Assembly: GCA_030424865.1 (NCBI GenBank)
Contig: JAUHVR010000018.1
Location: forward strand, 1-64,000
Length of the DNA stretch: 64,000 nucleotides
Reading direction: 5' to 3'
DNA from: Alphaproteobacteria bacterium
Lineage (GTDB): Bacteria > Pseudomonadota > Alphaproteobacteria > Rhodobacterales > Rhodobacteraceae
In this document: in pieces, positions 44,231 through 53,860 of the stretch
How positions within the stretch are numbered: position 1 is the stretch's first letter
Layout: each line of letters begins with the position of its first letter
Translations under genes and position numbers: made by a program
Notes under the pieces: generated by a model
Told to the model about the DNA's origin: nothing
The model's input: only the letters and a program-made list of their open reading frames with translations
The model's database searches: none

Positions 44231-44259
44231 TTCGAAATCTCTGAATTTCAGATTTCGAA
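44231..44259. promoter_or_regulatory. inverted repeat in divergent oxidase/mttB promoter region
   Basis: Perfect 10-bp arms TTCGAAATCT (44231-44240) and AGATTTCGAA (44250-44259) with a 9-nt AT-rich centre, located between the two divergent genes. This is an operator candidate for the LysR regulator encoded nearby. It lies 76 bp upstream of the oxidase start and 61 bp upstream of the mttB-like start. Confidence 0.6.
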
Positions 44260-44319
44260 TTTGTGACGGCAGGCTTGCGCGCTTTGGGCAAGCTGGCCTG
44301 ATGGCGCTGGGAGGATCAG

Positions 44320-45840
44320 ATGGCACGACGGAAAGGGCGCGCGGGAAAACATGCCGAGCGGCAGGCGCCGCCCGAGGTGAACCCCTGTCCCCCGGGCCAG
44401 CCCGGCGGGCAGTATCGCCCGCTGAGCGAAGCAGATTGCCAGGCGATCTTTGACACGGCGCTGCGGCTGCTCGACGATCTTGGCATGGGCGAGGTGCCCG
44501 AGGATCTGACCGCCCAGTTCCTGGATCACGGCGCGCGGCGGGCGGGCGACCGCGTGCAACTGCCGCCAGAGCTGGTGCAGGACGCGATAAGCTCTGCGCC
44601 CAAGACCTTTCCGCTTTACGGCCGCGACCCGGCCCGAGACATCCTGGTCGGCGGCGAGGCCGTCCATTTCGGCACCGGCGGGGCCGCAGTGCAGACGCTG
44701 GACCTGATGACCGGCGACTATCGGCCATCGACACTGCAGGACCTTTATGATTTCACGCGACTGCAAGACACCCTGACCAACGTCAGTTGGTTCACCCGTT
44801 GCTGCGTCGCCACCGATATGGTCGGCGAGTTGGCGCTGGACTTGAACACCGCCTTTGCCCTGCTCAAGGGGACCACCAAGCCTGTTGCAACGTCCTTTTC
44901 GATCCCCGAAACGGTCGCGCCCGTGGTACAGATGCTGGACCGCGCTGCACCCACCGGGCGTTTTGCAGATCGGCCCTGGGCCAAGGCGCATATCTCGCCC
45001 GTGATCTCACCCATGCGCTATGGCGAAGAGGCCGTTCAGACCACTCGCGCCTGCATCGCGCACAACATCCCGCTCAGCTGCATCACCGCCGCACAATCCG
45101 GGGCAACGGCCCCCGCAACGCTGGCCGGTTTCCTTGCGCAATCGCTGGCCGAGACCCTTGCCTCACTGGTGATGGTCCATGTCATGGCCACCGGCCATCC
45201 CATGGTCTTTTCGAACTGGCCGCTGGTCATCGACCTGCGCACCGGGGCCTTTTCCGGCGGCGGCGGCGAGGTCGCGGTGATGAACGCCGCCTCGGCGCAG
45301 CTGTCGAACTGGCTGGGGCTGCCCTCGGGTGTGGCGTCATCCATGACCGACGCCAAATCGATCGACGCGCAGTACGGTGCGGAAAAGGGGCTGACGGCCA
45401 TGGCGGCGGGGCTGGCGGGCGGCAACCTGATCTACGAAAGCTCGGGCATGACCTCGGCGCTTTTGGGCGCAAGTTTCGAGGCCTTCCTGCTGGACAACGA
45501 CATGATCGGACATGTCTATCGCGCGCTTCGCGGCGTCGAGGTCACGCCGCAGGCACTGGACTATGACGGCATCGTCGCGGCGGTCAAAGGCGAAGGCCAT
45601 TTCCTGGGCGAACCCGCCACCATGAAGGCTATGTCCGACGACTACTTCTACCCCGATCTGGCCGACCGGGATCCGCCGATCACCTGGCGCGAAGGCGGAC
45701 GGCAGGATGCCTGGGCGCGGGCGAATGCTCGGGCCAAGGCGATCCTGGCCGAACCGGTTCCGGGTCATCTGGACGCCGAGACCGAGGCCGCGATTCGTAA
45801 GGATTTCGACATTCGCCTGGCCCAGACGCCCAGCGCCTAG
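44320..45840 (+). CDS. MttB (trimethylamine methyltransferase) family protein, non-pyrrolysine
   Basis: 506 aa of the COG5598 family: a TIM-barrel methyltransferase fold with an Arg/Lys-rich N-terminus and DLMTGDYRPSTLQDLYDFTR, AVMNAASAQLSNWLGLPSG and AAGLAGGNLIYESSGMTSAL as typical stretches. There is no internal amber codon, so it lacks pyrrolysine. Relatives without it demethylate quaternary amines such as glycine betaine or proline betaine rather than trimethylamine. GGGAGGATCAG precedes the ATG. Its pairing with the FAD-GcvT oxidase suggests methylated-amine catabolism. Its stop overlaps the convergent LysR gene stop. Confidence 0.9.
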   Translation: MARRKGRAGKHAERQAPPEVNPCPPGQPGGQYRPLSEADCQAIFDTALRLLDDLGMGEVPEDLTAQFLDHGARRAGDRVQLPPELVQDAISSAPKTFPLYGRDPARDILVGGEAVHFGTGGAAVQTLDLMTGDYRPSTLQDLYDFTRLQDTLTNVSWFTRCCVATDMVGELALDLNTAFALLKGTTKPVATSFSIPETVAPVVQMLDRAAPTGRFADRPWAKAHISPVISPMRYGEEAVQTTRACIAHNIPLSCITAAQSGATAPATLAGFLAQSLAETLASLVMVHVMATGHPMVFSNWPLVIDLRTGAFSGGGGEVAVMNAASAQLSNWLGLPSGVASSMTDAKSIDAQYGAEKGLTAMAAGLAGGNLIYESSGMTSALLGASFEAFLLDNDMIGHVYRALRGVEVTPQALDYDGIVAAVKGEGHFLGEPATMKAMSDDYFYPDLADRDPPITWREGGRQDAWARANARAKAILAEPVPGHLDAETEAAIRKDFDIRLAQTPSA

Positions 45841-46802
45841 CCCTCGAGCACCCGCAGGTCTCCGTCCAGCCAGGGCAGCTGACGCAGCGCCCGATCGATC
45901 ACCAGCTCTTGCACCAGACGCCGCATGGTCCGCGCCACATCGCGCGGCACGCGGTCCGCCCAATCGGCGCTGGCGAACAGCGAAATCGTCCGGGAAAACG
46001 GTTTGAAGGGCACAGGATGCGCCTCGATCTCGTCGTGGAAACGCTCTGCCCGCATAAAGCCCAGCGGCGTGGTCACGCCCCAGCCGACTCCGCGGGACAC
46101 CAGCGTCATCAAGGACAGGTGCGCGCCGATTTCGAACCGTTCGGCATAGTCCAGCTTGAGCCGTGCCAAATGCGCCTCGATCTGTCGGCCAATCAGCTGC
46201 TCGCGGTCATACCGCAGCAAGGGCAGGCTGTTCATAACCGCCTCGACACCACCTCGATCCGCCGCCGAGCCGCGCGGCATCACAAGGATGAAAGGATCGC
46301 GCGCCAGGGGATATTCCACAACGCCGTCAAGCACTTCGCCGGACGAGGCCGCCACCGCGATGTGCAACCGGCGTGCCGTCAGCGCCGCGCTGATTTCGTG
46401 GCTTGGGGCCGAAATCAGTTTGAACCGGCAGCGCGTCAGGCTTTCGGCCAGGATGGTCACAAGGCGCGGCGTCAGGTCGTTGTCGAAATCGTCGATCATG
46501 CCCAGGTTCAACGTGCTGAGATGGGTCAGGTCCATCACCGTCAGCTCATTCTGCGCCAGCCGCAGCTGGCTCAGCACCGTCTGGGTCCGCGTCAGGAAAC
46601 TGCGCCCCGCCGGCGTCAACTGCATGGGGCGGCGACCGTGGTCGACCAGCTCGGTGCCCAGCGCGTTTTCGAGGTTTTTCATCTGCTGGCTGACGGCAGG
46701 TTGACTCAGCCCGGTGACCTCGGCGGCCTGCGCCACCGAGCCGCTGGCCGCCAGGGCCTCGAACACCTCGAGTCCGCGCAGGGTCACCCCCTTCATCAAC
46801 AT
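45837..46802 (-). CDS. LysR family transcriptional regulator
   Basis: 321 aa. The N-terminal HTH is LRGLEVFEALAASGSVAQAA, then GLSQPAVSQQMKNLENALG. The C-terminal effector domain of two Rossmann-like lobes follows. ATG codons at 46802 and 46796 are possible starts; I take the first. A perfect inverted repeat lies 14 bp upstream, most likely its autoregulatory operator. It is convergent with, and overlaps, the end of the mttB-like gene and probably controls the divergent pair. Confidence 0.92.
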   Translation of the reverse strand: MLMKGVTLRGLEVFEALAASGSVAQAAEVTGLSQPAVSQQMKNLENALGTELVDHGRRPMQLTPAGRSFLTRTQTVLSQLRLAQNELTVMDLTHLSTLNLGMIDDFDNDLTPRLVTILAESLTRCRFKLISAPSHEISAALTARRLHIAVAASSGEVLDGVVEYPLARDPFILVMPRGSAADRGGVEAVMNSLPLLRYDREQLIGRQIEAHLARLKLDYAERFEIGAHLSLMTLVSRGVGWGVTTPLGFMRAERFHDEIEAHPVPFKPFSRTISLFASADWADRVPRDVARTMRRLVQELVIDRALRQLPWLDGDLRVLEG

Positions 46803-46816
46803 CCCCGGCACCCCGT

Positions 46817-46839
46817 TACATTTGCATTTCGCAAATGTA
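46817..46839. promoter_or_regulatory. inverted repeat upstream of lysR-type gene
   Basis: Perfect 9-bp arms TACATTTGC and GCAAATGTA with a 5-nt centre, 14 bp before the LysR start. Placement at the start of a regulator gene suggests autorepression. Its sequence differs from the repeat at 44231-44259, so the two may not bind the same protein. Confidence 0.6.
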
Positions 46840-46868
46840 GCAGCTTTGTTCGCCTGCGGAAATCGCTG

Positions 46869-47222
46869 TTAGGTGAAGCTTTCGCAATTGTCCTCGGCCA
46901 TCTCGGCAAAGGCTTTGTATCGTTCCCAGAACAGCTCGTGACCGGCATTGTCGGACTGGCGGATTTCCTGCGCCCGATGCGGGTCGTCGAAAAACGTCAC
47001 CGCAAGGCTCTGATCGCTGCTCGAGAGCGACACATTGGCGACCGACTGAATGCACCCGCAAAGCTGCGTGTTGCGCGCTTTTCGCCCGCTGGCCATGCAG
47101 GCCTTGCTGATCGGCCCAGATGCAAACCGCGCCGCCGTCGGTGTCTCGACGCGATCCCGCGGCGCGCCGCCTCCGCAGCCGACCAAAAGGCAGACGCCTG
47201 CCACTATCAAAACGTGTTTCAT
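46869..47222 (-). CDS. putative lipoprotein
   Basis: 117 aa. The lipobox is seen in MKHVLIVAGVCLLVGCGGG, with Cys at residue 16. The mature part has further cysteines (KACMASG, LCGCIQ and NCESFT) that may form disulfides. It resembles a conserved Rhodobacteraceae family that I recall carrying the misleading database name 'arginine transporter'; nothing in the sequence supports transport. The start at 47222 is fixed by the signal peptide. Confidence 0.82.
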   Translation of the reverse strand: MKHVLIVAGVCLLVGCGGGAPRDRVETPTAARFASGPISKACMASGRKARNTQLCGCIQSVANVSLSSSDQSLAVTFFDDPHRAQEIRQSDNAGHELFWERYKAFAEMAEDNCESFT

Positions 47223-47474
47223 TTGCCCGCTCACATCTCGCGTGCCGAACTTTGGTCCGGTCACCATTCTTGCCGGTTATTCTGCCCCAACCAAGAGGTC
47301 GGATCAATTCACAACCGCGCGTCCATTTGGTTGGTCGGGCACGGCACTTGAGACGTTTAATTGGGGCACCCCCGCCCGTCGAAACCGTTGACCATGGTCG
47401 CGAACCGGATCCCCCCTTTGGTTTCAGACACAACCCGACTTGACCCGGCCCAAAAACCGCCTCATATCCCGGCC

Positions 47475-49277
<1,803 letters not shown>

Positions 49278-49715
49278 CGGTCGCTTCTGAAACACGTTTG
49301 GTGAAAGAGATTTCGGCAGGTACACGCTTGACCTAAAGGTACCGAATTCAGCGACCTTCAAATCTGGCCAACCTGGCCCGGCTTTGGTTGGATCATTTGC
49401 ATTGTGACGCGTCTTTGTAGGGCGGGGTTTACCCCGCCCTACGTAGTGCCCCCCATATTCAACCACACCGCCTCGGGTGAGGATGGCCTTTCGGGTTCCG
49501 GTTTTCACCCTGTTCTTCGACGATGAGAGGATCGATCCGGAGACCGCCCCTGGACCGCGACCGAGGGGCCATGCCCTACGTCACGTCATCGGACAGGGAA
49601 CTGTCTTTGCCCCGTCCTGGCGCCCGTCAAGCTGGATCCCGCCGCAGCATGGGCCCCGAATTTGCAGAGCGCCCACAAAATGTGCTAAAACGACGCACCG
49701 GATGAGAGGAGTGCC
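49278..49715. other. non-coding gap after lepA
   Basis: 438 bp without a convincing gene. It contains the strong palindrome at 49417-49442, described separately. Short open frames near 49,477-49,700 are unlikely genes. Confidence 0.6.
49417..49442. repeat. strong palindrome (hairpin) downstream of lepA
   Basis: 11-bp arms GTAGGGCGGGG and CCCCGCCCTAC with a 4-nt TTTA loop. There is no T run, and it lies about 140 bp after lepA, so it looks more like a dispersed palindromic unit than lepA's own terminator. Confidence 0.6.
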
Positions 49716-49988
49716 ATGCGCAAACTGATCGCCATTCTTCTGGGCCTTGGTGCCATCGTTGGCGCCATCCCTGTATTCCTGGGCTTCTGGAACCAATCCC
49801 AAGCCACGGGCAATCCCGAGGATCTTTACGCCGGGCTGTTTCTCGGCGGGATGTGTGTGTTCATTGGGGTACTGATCCTTGTCGCTTCGGGGCGCACGCC
49901 GCGGAATGACCCGGACGGCGATGCCGCGACGCTCTGGGCGGTTGGCATGGCCTCGGCGCAGGATGCCAGCGACGCCGGGGACTACTGA
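49716..49988 (+). CDS. small membrane protein (90 aa)
   Basis: Two membrane segments (about 4-24 and 39-60: KLIAILLGLGAIVGAIPVFL and YAGLFLGGMCVFIGVLILVA) and a polar, acidic tail. GAGAGGAG precedes the ATG. I do not recognise a family. It is flanked by non-coding DNA on both sides, so no operon context is available. Confidence 0.72.
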   Translation: MRKLIAILLGLGAIVGAIPVFLGFWNQSQATGNPEDLYAGLFLGGMCVFIGVLILVASGRTPRNDPDGDAATLWAVGMASAQDASDAGDY

Positions 49989-50121
49989 CACCGGATCCCG
50001 CTCATTTACAGGGGATTGGACACCAGACGCGCCGTCGGGTTGGTAGCCAGTGCGTCATGTAGCCTTCGCTCCATGACCTGTACGGTGTGGTGCCCGGTTG
50101 ATCCCATGTAACGCCCGGTGT

Positions 50122-50176
50122 CAGCCCCCAATCCAAGGGGGCTGGGGCCGGTTACGGAATGCCCCACATTGGGGCA
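50122..50176 (-). repeat. two hairpins downstream of DUF1353 lipoprotein gene
   Basis: CAGCCCCC/GGGGGCTG (50122-50144) and TGCCCCA/TGGGGCA (50160-50176). The second is 10 bp beyond the stop of the leftward gene and may help end its transcription, although no T run is visible. Confidence 0.45.
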
Positions 50177-50185
50177 CCTTGGGCG

Positions 50186-50899
50186 TCAGAGGCGCTGCGT
50201 GAACCCGAACAGGCCCTTTTGGCGCTTGCGCATCTTCTTTTCTTCCCACCACAGGTATTCGTGCAGCTGGTCAAACGTGGGATCTTTGCGCTCGATGAAG
50301 TCCAGCGTGCGCTGCAACGAGCGTTGCTTGGCGCGTGTCGGCAGATTGTTCATGTCGCGCTCTTCGGGGATGTCCCAACGCGGCCCACCCAGCCAGACCG
50401 CCGAATACATCGCCCCGGCCTTGGCCTTGGGGGTGCCGCCGACGATCAGCGCCTCGTAGAACATCCGGTGCACGTCTTCCCAATCGGCCTGCTGGAACTT
50501 GGTGCCCTCTTCGTTGCCGATGCCGCAATAGGCGTCGTGTACCGCCGCAGCGTTCACGAATTCTCGGCTGGTTGGCGAGCCGACCAACCGCACAAAGATC
50601 GGCGGGATGGACGCGCCATCGGTCAGCGTTTCGATCGGAGCCACCCACTTGACGCCATCGCTGTCGATGAAGGTCAGGTCGTGTGAAGTGCGAAAGAACT
50701 GCACCTCGCGCCCCGGTATCGTCACCGGGTCCCCTCCGACCCGCACCGGAGAGTTGATGAAGGCGCAGATCAGGTCCTGCGGTCCGGCGCACCGCGTTTC
50801 TTCGGCCAAGGCCTGGTCTGCACTTTCAGGATCCTCGGGTGCGCTGGAACATCCAGCCAACCCTGCCGCCACAACCAAGGCGAGAATTCCGCGCAACAT
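50186..50899 (-). CDS. DUF1353 domain lipoprotein
   Basis: 237 aa. The signal and lipobox (MLRGILALVVAAGLAGCSS) are followed by a DUF1353 core: TDGASIPPIFVRLVGSP, the conserved AAAVHDAYCGIGNEEG, and YEALIVGGTPKAKAGAMYSA. The C-terminus is basic (WEEKKMRKRQKGL). The family is found in bacteria and phages and has no settled activity. The ATG at 50899 follows a purine-rich site (GGGAGGGCACC). It is divergent from the 61-aa membrane protein. Confidence 0.85.
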   Translation of the reverse strand: MLRGILALVVAAGLAGCSSAPEDPESADQALAEETRCAGPQDLICAFINSPVRVGGDPVTIPGREVQFFRTSHDLTFIDSDGVKWVAPIETLTDGASIPPIFVRLVGSPTSREFVNAAAVHDAYCGIGNEEGTKFQQADWEDVHRMFYEALIVGGTPKAKAGAMYSAVWLGGPRWDIPEERDMNNLPTRAKQRSLQRTLDFIERKDPTFDQLHEYLWWEEKKMRKRQKGLFGFTQRL

Positions 50900-51014
50900 G
50901 GTGCCCTCCCGTCGTTTATTCCATGTTTTCAACACCTTTTGTGTAGCGGAGGTCACTTCGATCAGGCAAGCCCCTTGCTGTCGGAAAGGCGGTTCCGCCC
51001 TTTCCCGGGCAGGA

Positions 51015-51028
51015 TTGATCCTGATCAA
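51015..51028 (+). promoter_or_regulatory. FNR/FnrL box
   Basis: TTGATCCTGATCAA matches the FNR consensus TTGAT-N4-ATCAA exactly. A -10-like TATGTG lies at 51050-51055, which puts the box centre about 41.5 bp upstream of a start near 51062, the spacing of a class II FNR-activated promoter. The 61-aa gene starts at 51085. Confidence 0.75.
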
Positions 51029-51084
51029 CGCAAAATATTCCCCTGCGCCTATGTGTTTTCCCGAAAACACTGCAGGAGGATCAC

Positions 51085-51270
51085 ATGTTTCGATTGGCAA
51101 CGACGCTATTTTCCCTCGTCGGCACATCGTTCGCGGGCACCGGCGTGATTGCTGTACTGGTCATCGGCGCAGACAGTGTTCTGCCCATCGTTCTGGCAGC
51201 GGGTGCCGGTGTCTTGGTGGCCCTGCCCGCGACCTGGCTGATCGCCCGCGCGATCTATACCGAAAGCTGA
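51085..51270 (+). CDS. small membrane protein behind FNR box (61 aa)
   Basis: Two membrane segments (FRLATTLFSLVGTSFAGTGV, then LPIVLAAGAGVLVALPATWL). A strong AGGAGGA precedes the ATG. Relatives in Rhodobacteraceae are, as I recall, often named 'CTP synthetase', which the size and sequence rule out. The FNR-type box indicates expression under low oxygen. The 3' end overlaps the convergent phosphatase by 16 bp. The role is unknown. Confidence 0.82.
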   Translation: MFRLATTLFSLVGTSFAGTGVIAVLVIGADSVLPIVLAAGAGVLVALPATWLIARAIYTES

Positions 51271-51710
51271 TCCAGCAGACCGTCCGCAGCCTGTTCGATC
51301 AGGTCAAGCGCGCCATCGAAATCCCGTGTGTAGTAAGGGTCCGGCACGTGGTCCATTCCGGCCTGGGCCGCATAGTCGGTGAACAGCACAAGACGCGCGC
51401 CCGCCACGCCGCCGCGCAGGTGTTGCAGGTCACGCATGTTGTCCTGATCCATCGCAATCAACAGATCGAACCTGTCGAAATCGGCGACCGTGACCTGACG
51501 CGCCCGCAGGTCGGACATGTCATACCCCCGGCTGCGCGCTGCCTCCTGCATGGGGCCATAGGGCGGCTTTCCGACGTGCCACGCCCCCGTCCCCGCGCTG
51601 TCGATCTGCAGGTCCAGCCCCCTGTCGTGGGCCTTGGCGCGCAAAACGGCCTCGGCTGATGGCGAGCGACAGATGTTGCCAAGGCAGACAAACAAAATAC
51701 GATGTGGCAT
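51255..51710 (-). CDS. low-molecular-weight protein tyrosine phosphatase
   Basis: 151 aa. The P-loop CLGNICRSPSAEAVLRA holds the nucleophilic Cys and Arg (CX5R). The general acid is in VPDPYYTRDFDGALDLIE. GGAGG precedes the ATG at 51710. It starts only 32 bp from the divergent sirtuin gene. Substrates may be tyrosine kinases of polysaccharide synthesis or arginine phosphate, but this cannot be told from sequence. Confidence 0.94.
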   Translation of the reverse strand: MPHRILFVCLGNICRSPSAEAVLRAKAHDRGLDLQIDSAGTGAWHVGKPPYGPMQEAARSRGYDMSDLRARQVTVADFDRFDLLIAMDQDNMRDLQHLRGGVAGARLVLFTDYAAQAGMDHVPDPYYTRDFDGALDLIEQAADGLLDQLSV

Positions 51711-51742
51711 GAGACCTCCGGACACAGGTGATAGGGCACGTC

Positions 51743-52438
51743 ATGGCACAAAAGGGCAAGATCGTCATCCTGACCGGCGCGGGCATTTCCGCCGAATCCG
51801 GCCTGGGCACCTTTCGTGACAAGGATGGGCTGTGGACGAAGTATGACCTCGAGGACGTCGCGACGCCGCAGGGCTTTGCCCGCAATCCGCAGTTGGTTGT
51901 CGATTTCTACAACGCCCGCCGCGCCAACGCCCTGGATGCGGCCCCAAATGCCGCCCATACCGCATTGTCGACCCTGCAGAAACAATATGCGGGTGAGGTC
52001 ATCATTGTGACACAGAACGTCGACGATCTGCACGAACGTTCCGGGGCAGAGGTCATTCACATGCACGGCGCGCTGATGGGCGCCTTGTGCAACGCCTGTG
52101 ATCACCGCTGGCCCGCGCCGCGCGTCATGGGGTTGACCGATCCCTGTCCGTCCTGCGACGCCCCTGCCACGCGGCCTGACGTGGTCTGGTTCGGGGAAAT
52201 CCCCTATTTCATGGAAGACATCGCCGAGCACCTGCAAAGCTGCACGCTTTTTGCCGCGATCGGCACCTCGGGGCAGGTCTATCCTGCCGCCGGCTTCGTG
52301 CAGGAGGCGGCCTACAGCGGTGCCGAAACAGTCGAGCTGAATCTAGAGGCCAGCGAAATGTCCCCGGCCTTTGACCGGCACATTCAGGGCCCAGCCAGCG
52401 AGGTGGTCCCCCGCTGGGTGGAAAGCTTATTGAGCTGA
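51743..52438 (+). CDS. cobB: NAD-dependent protein deacylase (sirtuin)
   Basis: 231 aa class III/U sirtuin. NAD-binding motifs are LTGAGISAESGLGTFRD and TQNVDDLHERSG; the catalytic His is in HMHGALMGALCNAC. A zinc site of C-x2-C pairs (CNACDHRW, CPSCDAPATRP) is present. It removes acetyl or other acyl groups from lysines, such as on acetyl-CoA synthetase. The ATG at 51743 is preferred to an upstream GTG. It faces the phosphatase gene with 32 bp between starts. Confidence 0.95.
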   Translation: MAQKGKIVILTGAGISAESGLGTFRDKDGLWTKYDLEDVATPQGFARNPQLVVDFYNARRANALDAAPNAAHTALSTLQKQYAGEVIIVTQNVDDLHERSGAEVIHMHGALMGALCNACDHRWPAPRVMGLTDPCPSCDAPATRPDVVWFGEIPYFMEDIAEHLQSCTLFAAIGTSGQVYPAAGFVQEAAYSGAETVELNLEASEMSPAFDRHIQGPASEVVPRWVESLLS

Positions 52439-52449
52439 GGCCTCGCCCC

Positions 52450-52923
52450 TCAGTGCGAGTGCTTCATGTGGCCGTGGCCTTCACCGGGCTTGCGCTCCAG
52501 ATCAACGGGGATCTCGACCACCAGATCGCCCGCCTTTTCAAAGGTCAGCGTGACCAAGACGATGTCACCCTGTTTCATTGGTGCGGTCAGGCCCATGAAC
52601 ATGACGTGATCTCCGCCCCGCGCAAGCGCATGCATGCCGCCTGCCGGGATCTCGAACCCGTCTTCGTCATGCCGCATCAGCATGACGCCGTCGCCGTTGT
52701 CGATGTGGGTGTGCAATTCCACCCGCGCCGCGATGTCCGAGGCCGCATTGATCAGTCGGTCGCTCTCTGCGCCCTTGTTGTGCAGCACCATGAAGGCCGC
52801 GCCTGACTTGGCCGAAGGCGAGGCGCTGCGCGCATAGGCCTCCATTACCTTGATGTCACCCGCCAGGGCGGGGGTCGAAAAGGCAAGCGCCAGCGCGCCT
52901 GCAGCAAACATGTTGAGTTTCAT
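52450..52923 (-). CDS. copper chaperone PCu(A)C
   Basis: 157 aa periplasmic protein. The signal peptide (MKLNMFAAGALALAFSTPAL) precedes a DUF461/PCu(A)C cupredoxin-like domain with HTHIDNGDGVMLMRH (ligand His and Met) and HALARGGDHVMFMGL (His-x-Met). The tail is His/Met-rich (GEGHGHMKHSH), probably an additional copper site. PCu(A)C delivers Cu(I) to cytochrome c oxidase. It is downstream of a small Cys-rich membrane-anchored gene with which it is probably co-transcribed. Confidence 0.94.
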   Translation of the reverse strand: MKLNMFAAGALALAFSTPALAGDIKVMEAYARSASPSAKSGAAFMVLHNKGAESDRLINAASDIAARVELHTHIDNGDGVMLMRHDEDGFEIPAGGMHALARGGDHVMFMGLTAPMKQGDIVLVTLTFEKAGDLVVEIPVDLERKPGEGHGHMKHSH

Positions 52924-52962
52924 GAGTCGTGTTCCAGATAAAGGTGTTGGTTTGACGTGCGA

Positions 52963-53313
52963 TCAAACAAAGACCGGGGGACCACGCGCCGACGGTCTCA
53001 ACCGTGTCTGCACCGCCATCCGACTGGGCCCATCCGGCCAGATCACCCGCGCAAAGCCAGCTGGCACCGCGCTCTGATCGGCCCCGGCGCCCACCGCATC
53101 GAACATCGACAACGCGCAATCGGGACAGATATGCGCAGGCCCGGTCGGATTGCCCTGCGCATCCACGGGAACCGAAACGACGCCGCCGCCGATGCACAGC
53201 ACCATCTCTCCGACAGCCGTCGCCTGCCCCCGGGCCACCGCCATATGCAGGCTGGTGACCGCCAGAAGCAGCGTCAGGCCAACAGGGGCCAGGATCTGTC
53301 GCAGGGCTGTCAT
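52963..53313 (-). CDS. Cys-rich membrane/periplasmic protein (DUF2946-like)
   Basis: 116 aa. One N-terminal membrane segment or signal (ILAPVGLTLLLAVTSLHMAV) is followed by a region with VLCIGGG and HICPDCALS, the Cys spacing of DUF2946-like proteins found near copper genes. It lies 39 bp before the PCu(A)C gene on the same strand. A copper-related role is inferred from position and cysteines. The ATG at 53313 is fixed by the signal region. Confidence 0.72.
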   Translation of the reverse strand: MTALRQILAPVGLTLLLAVTSLHMAVARGQATAVGEMVLCIGGGVVSVPVDAQGNPTGPAHICPDCALSMFDAVGAGADQSAVPAGFARVIWPDGPSRMAVQTRLRPSARGPPVFV

Positions 53314-53386
53314 GGTCTGGAACCTAGGGGCGGAGGTCGCCTTGAACAAAGCGACATATTGGCCGGCGCAAAGACCCCGGACCAAC

Positions 53387-53420
53387 AAAAAAGGCCCCGA
53401 CCGATCCCGGACGGGGCTTT
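53387..53420 (-). terminator. rho-independent terminator of rpmB
   Basis: On the minus strand AAGCCCCGTCCGGG pairs imperfectly with a GGTCGGGGCC segment, then a run of T follows (TTTTTTGTTGG). It lies 25 bp beyond the rpmB stop. Confidence 0.85.
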
Positions 53421-53444
53421 ACTTTGGAAAACCGAAATGCGCGA

Positions 53445-53735
53445 TCAGGCCTGAGCCGCTTGCGCCTTTGCGATCTCTTTCTTGACCTTCAGCGCGTTGG
53501 CCGACAGCTCGGTGTCCTTGGCTTTGGCCAGGAACTTGTCCAGCCCACCGCGGTGATCGACGCTGCGCAGGGCAGCTGCCGAAATGCGCAGCTTGACGCC
53601 ACGGCCCAGAGCTTCGGACTGCAGGGTCACGTCGTTCAGGTTCGGCAGGAAACGACGCTTGGTCTTGTTGTTGGCGTGGCTGACATTGTTGCCAGTCATA
53701 GGGCCTTTTCCGGTCAGTTCGCACACACGCGACAT
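53445..53735 (-). CDS. rpmB: 50S ribosomal protein L28
   Basis: 96 aa. The N-terminus is [20 protein letters not shown] followed by the basic [20 protein letters not shown]. The C-terminus has [24 protein letters not shown] (in two parts: [12 protein letters not shown] and [12 protein letters not shown]). The size is normal for alphaproteobacteria, and the zinc-cysteine pairs of some L28 proteins are absent. The ATG at 53735 gives the normal start. Confidence 0.96.
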   Translation of the reverse strand: MSRVCELTGKGPMTGNNVSHANNKTKRRFLPNLNDVTLQSEALGRGVKLRISAAALRSVDHRGGLDKFLAKAKDTELSANALKVKKEIAKAQAAQA

Positions 53736-53860
53736 CGGGCTATCCTCGTCATCTGCGGCGAAAGAAAAGCCTCTCGCCAATATCAAAGGGCGCCGCGTGC
53801 GACGCCCGGAATCTCGGTTGGGCGTGAATACGTCCCATTGGCCCGCCCGTCAAGGCCGGT

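Noticed and set aside
42473-44266. 597-codon plus-strand frame opposite the FAD oxidase
   Set aside because: The oxidase has FAD and GcvT motifs on the minus strand; this frame has no recognisable domain.
44320-45840. Pyrrolysine (amber read-through) in the MttB-family gene
   Set aside because: The only in-frame amber codon is the final stop. There is no internal TAG in the barrel, so this is the non-pyrrolysine subfamily.
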